From: JABJPM01 sp964596705
GTDB lineage: Archaea; Nanobdellota; Nanobdellia; SCGC-AAA011-G17; PNOQ01
Assembly: GCA_964596705.1 (NCBI GenBank)
Contig: CAZQVG010000010.1
Location: 1 to 16,973, forward strand
DNA length: 16,973 nt
Direction: 5' to 3'
Part shown: one piece after another, positions 15,789-16,973 of the stretch
Numbering within the stretch: position 1 is the first letter of the stretch
Layout of the letters: each line of letters begins with the position of its first letter
Program-made: the position numbers and the translations under genes
Notes under the pieces: model-generated
Database searches by the model: none
Told to the model about the DNA's origin: nothing
The model's input: the letters and a program-made list of their open reading frames with translations, nothing else

Positions 15789-16973
15789 ATGGAATTACAA
15801 CTGCCAAAAGGGATGCGGGATTTTTCACCAGAGGAAAAAATTTTACGAGACAATATTCAAAAAAAATTAATTAAGATCTTTGAAATTTATGGATTTAATC
15901 CATTAGAAACCCCAATAGTAGAAAGATTAGACGTTCTCTCAGCTAAATTTGTAGCAAGCTCAAGCTCAGACATAATGAAAGAAATTTTCAAACTTAAAGA
16001 TCAGGGAAAAAGAGACCTTGGATTAAGATTTGATTTAACAGTTCCCCTTGCTAGATATGTTGCTATGAATCCAAACTTAAAACTCCCATTCAAAAGATAC
16101 CAAATTGGAGAAGTATTTAGAGATGGCCCAATAAAATTAGGCAGATATAGAGAATTTTGGCAATGTGATGTAGATACAATAGGAACATCAAATATGATTG
16201 CAGATGCAGAACTAATAAAACTTGCTCTAGATGTTTTCTCAGAACTAAATATAGATGCTTATATTAAAGTAAATAACAGACAATTATTGATCTCACTATT
16301 AAAATATGCAGGAGTAAAAGAAAAAGACATAGAAAAAGCAGTAATTACTATAGATAAATTAGATAAAATTGGTGAAGCCGGAGTAAAAAAAGAACTAGAA
16401 GAATTTTTAGAAACTTCAACAATAAACAAAATAATTGAAATATTCAATCTAGAGGGAACTCCAAAACAAGTGCTAGTAAAACTACAACAACTAGACTTAG
16501 ATGATGAAGGAACACAAGCAATACAAGATTTAAAAGAAGTATTTGGTTATTTTAATAAAACTCAACTAAACAATATTGAGTTAAGTTTATCTCTAGCAAG
16601 AGGATTCAATTATTATACTGGAACAATATTTGAAGGCTATCAAAGATCCGCTCAAGTCACTTCTTCAATCTGTGGAGGCGGAAGATACGATAATTTAATT
16701 GGAAATTATTCTGAAACCCAAAAAACAATCCCTGCAGTCGGAATTTCTTTTGGGCTAGATGTAATTGCAGAACTATTCAAACTAGAAGATCCCAAACTTC
16801 AAAAAACAAAAGTAAAAATTTACATTATTCCTATAAAAACTCAAAAAGCAGCTATGAAAGTCGCAGATAAATTAAGAAGAGAAGGAATAAAAACAGACAT
16901 AGATCTAATTGGCAGAAGTATATCCAAAAATCTTGATTTCGTTGACAAACTTTCTATCCCTTATGCATTAATC
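15789..16973 (+). CDS. hisS: histidyl-tRNA synthetase, C-terminus beyond window
   Basis: 395 codons, open to the right edge; full-length enzymes have about 420-430. It charges tRNA-His with histidine. The N-terminus MELQLPKGMRDFSPEE is typical. Class II motif 2 region: RFDLTVPLARYVA (80-92), then FKRYQIGEVFRDGP and GRYREFWQCDVDTIG. The histidine-specific motifs are LARGFNYYTGTIFEG (269-283; most relatives have RGLDYYTG, so Leu to Phe and Asp to Asn) and SSICGGGRYDNLIG (292-305). The anticodon-binding domain begins near 340 (KVKIYIIPI). Many AUA codons are used. Upstream are a Shine-Dalgarno sequence and tRNA-His, so enzyme and substrate are probably co-transcribed. Confidence 0.96.
   Translation, partial: MELQLPKGMRDFSPEEKILRDNIQKKLIKIFEIYGFNPLETPIVERLDVLSAKFVASSSSDIMKEIFKLKDQGKRDLGLRFDLTVPLARYVAMNPNLKLPFKRYQIGEVFRDGPIKLGRYREFWQCDVDTIGTSNMIADAELIKLALDVFSELNIDAYIKVNNRQLLISLLKYAGVKEKDIEKAVITIDKLDKIGEAGVKKELEEFLETSTINKIIEIFNLEGTPKQVLVKLQQLDLDDEGTQAIQDLKEVFGYFNKTQLNNIELSLSLARGFNYYTGTIFEGYQRSAQVTSSICGGGRYDNLIGNYSETQKTIPAVGISFGLDVIAELFKLEDPKLQKTKVKIYIIPIKTQKAAMKVADKLRREGIKTDIDLIGRSISKNLDFVDKLSIPYALI

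Noticed and set aside
15571..15789. 72-codon ORF on the plus strand
   Set aside because: Most of it translates tRNA-His and its leader hairpin; the end overlaps the hisS ribosome binding site.

Overview
The window looks like a chromosomal piece of an AT-rich DPANN archaeon, most likely in the Woesearchaeota/Pacearchaeota/Nanoarchaeota group. Supporting signs are archaeal-type 16S and 23S rRNA with tRNA-Ala(UGC) in the spacer, a 16S 5' end reading CCCGTTGATCCTGCGGGAGG (the Nanoarchaeum-like form), archaeal RNase P RNA, archaeal Sec61-beta, NAC and eL41, a tRNA intron in a bulge-helix-bulge motif, and TATA boxes about 26 bp upstream of mostly leaderless genes. No encoded tRNA carries CCA. The lineage call is inferred from these features, not from a tree.

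Layout. 1-2270 (minus strand): a small membrane protein (cut by the window edge), a likely orphan H/ACA guide RNA that fills its 5' leader, a YchF/Obg-like GTPase with a TGS domain, and a secreted protein of unknown function. 2382-3088 (plus): a YdjM-like (DUF457) membrane hydrolase and a small one-TM protein. 3117-3381: intron-containing tRNA-Ile(UAU) and tRNA-Glu(UUC). 3430-5131: a FabH-like ketoacyl synthase III, the tiny ribosomal protein eL41 and a decayed gene for a secreted protein with a FlgD/T9SS-tail-like C-terminus. 5146-9933: rRNA operon with two processing stems and no 5S. 9956-10869: rnpB followed 10 nt later by 3-methyladenine DNA glycosylase. 10902-11397: Sec61-beta and NAC. 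11430-13094: an overlapping three-gene operon of two paralogous helical proteins and a MinD-like ATPase. 13091-13396 (minus): a lipoprotein. 13488-15510: tRNA-His(GUG), a SPASM radical SAM enzyme and a frameshifted metallophosphoesterase. 15521-16973: a structured leader, a second tRNA-His(GUG) and hisS (cut by the right edge).

Themes. Most content serves translation: rRNA, five tRNAs, RNase P RNA, guide RNA, eL41, NAC, Sec61-beta, HisRS and the translation-type GTPase. Four protein genes seem to be read from the promoter of a stable RNA directly upstream: H/ACA RNA to membrane protein, rnpB to glycosylase, tRNA-His to radical SAM enzyme, tRNA-His to hisS. Where the spacer is short (10 nt) there is no ribosome binding site, so RNA 3' processing would leave a nearly leaderless mRNA. 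Where it is longer there is a good Shine-Dalgarno sequence. The best candidates for undescribed biology are the K-turn guide RNA, the duplicated helical proteins with MinD, the orphan SPASM enzyme, and the hairpin/mini-ORF in front of tRNA-His-hisS.
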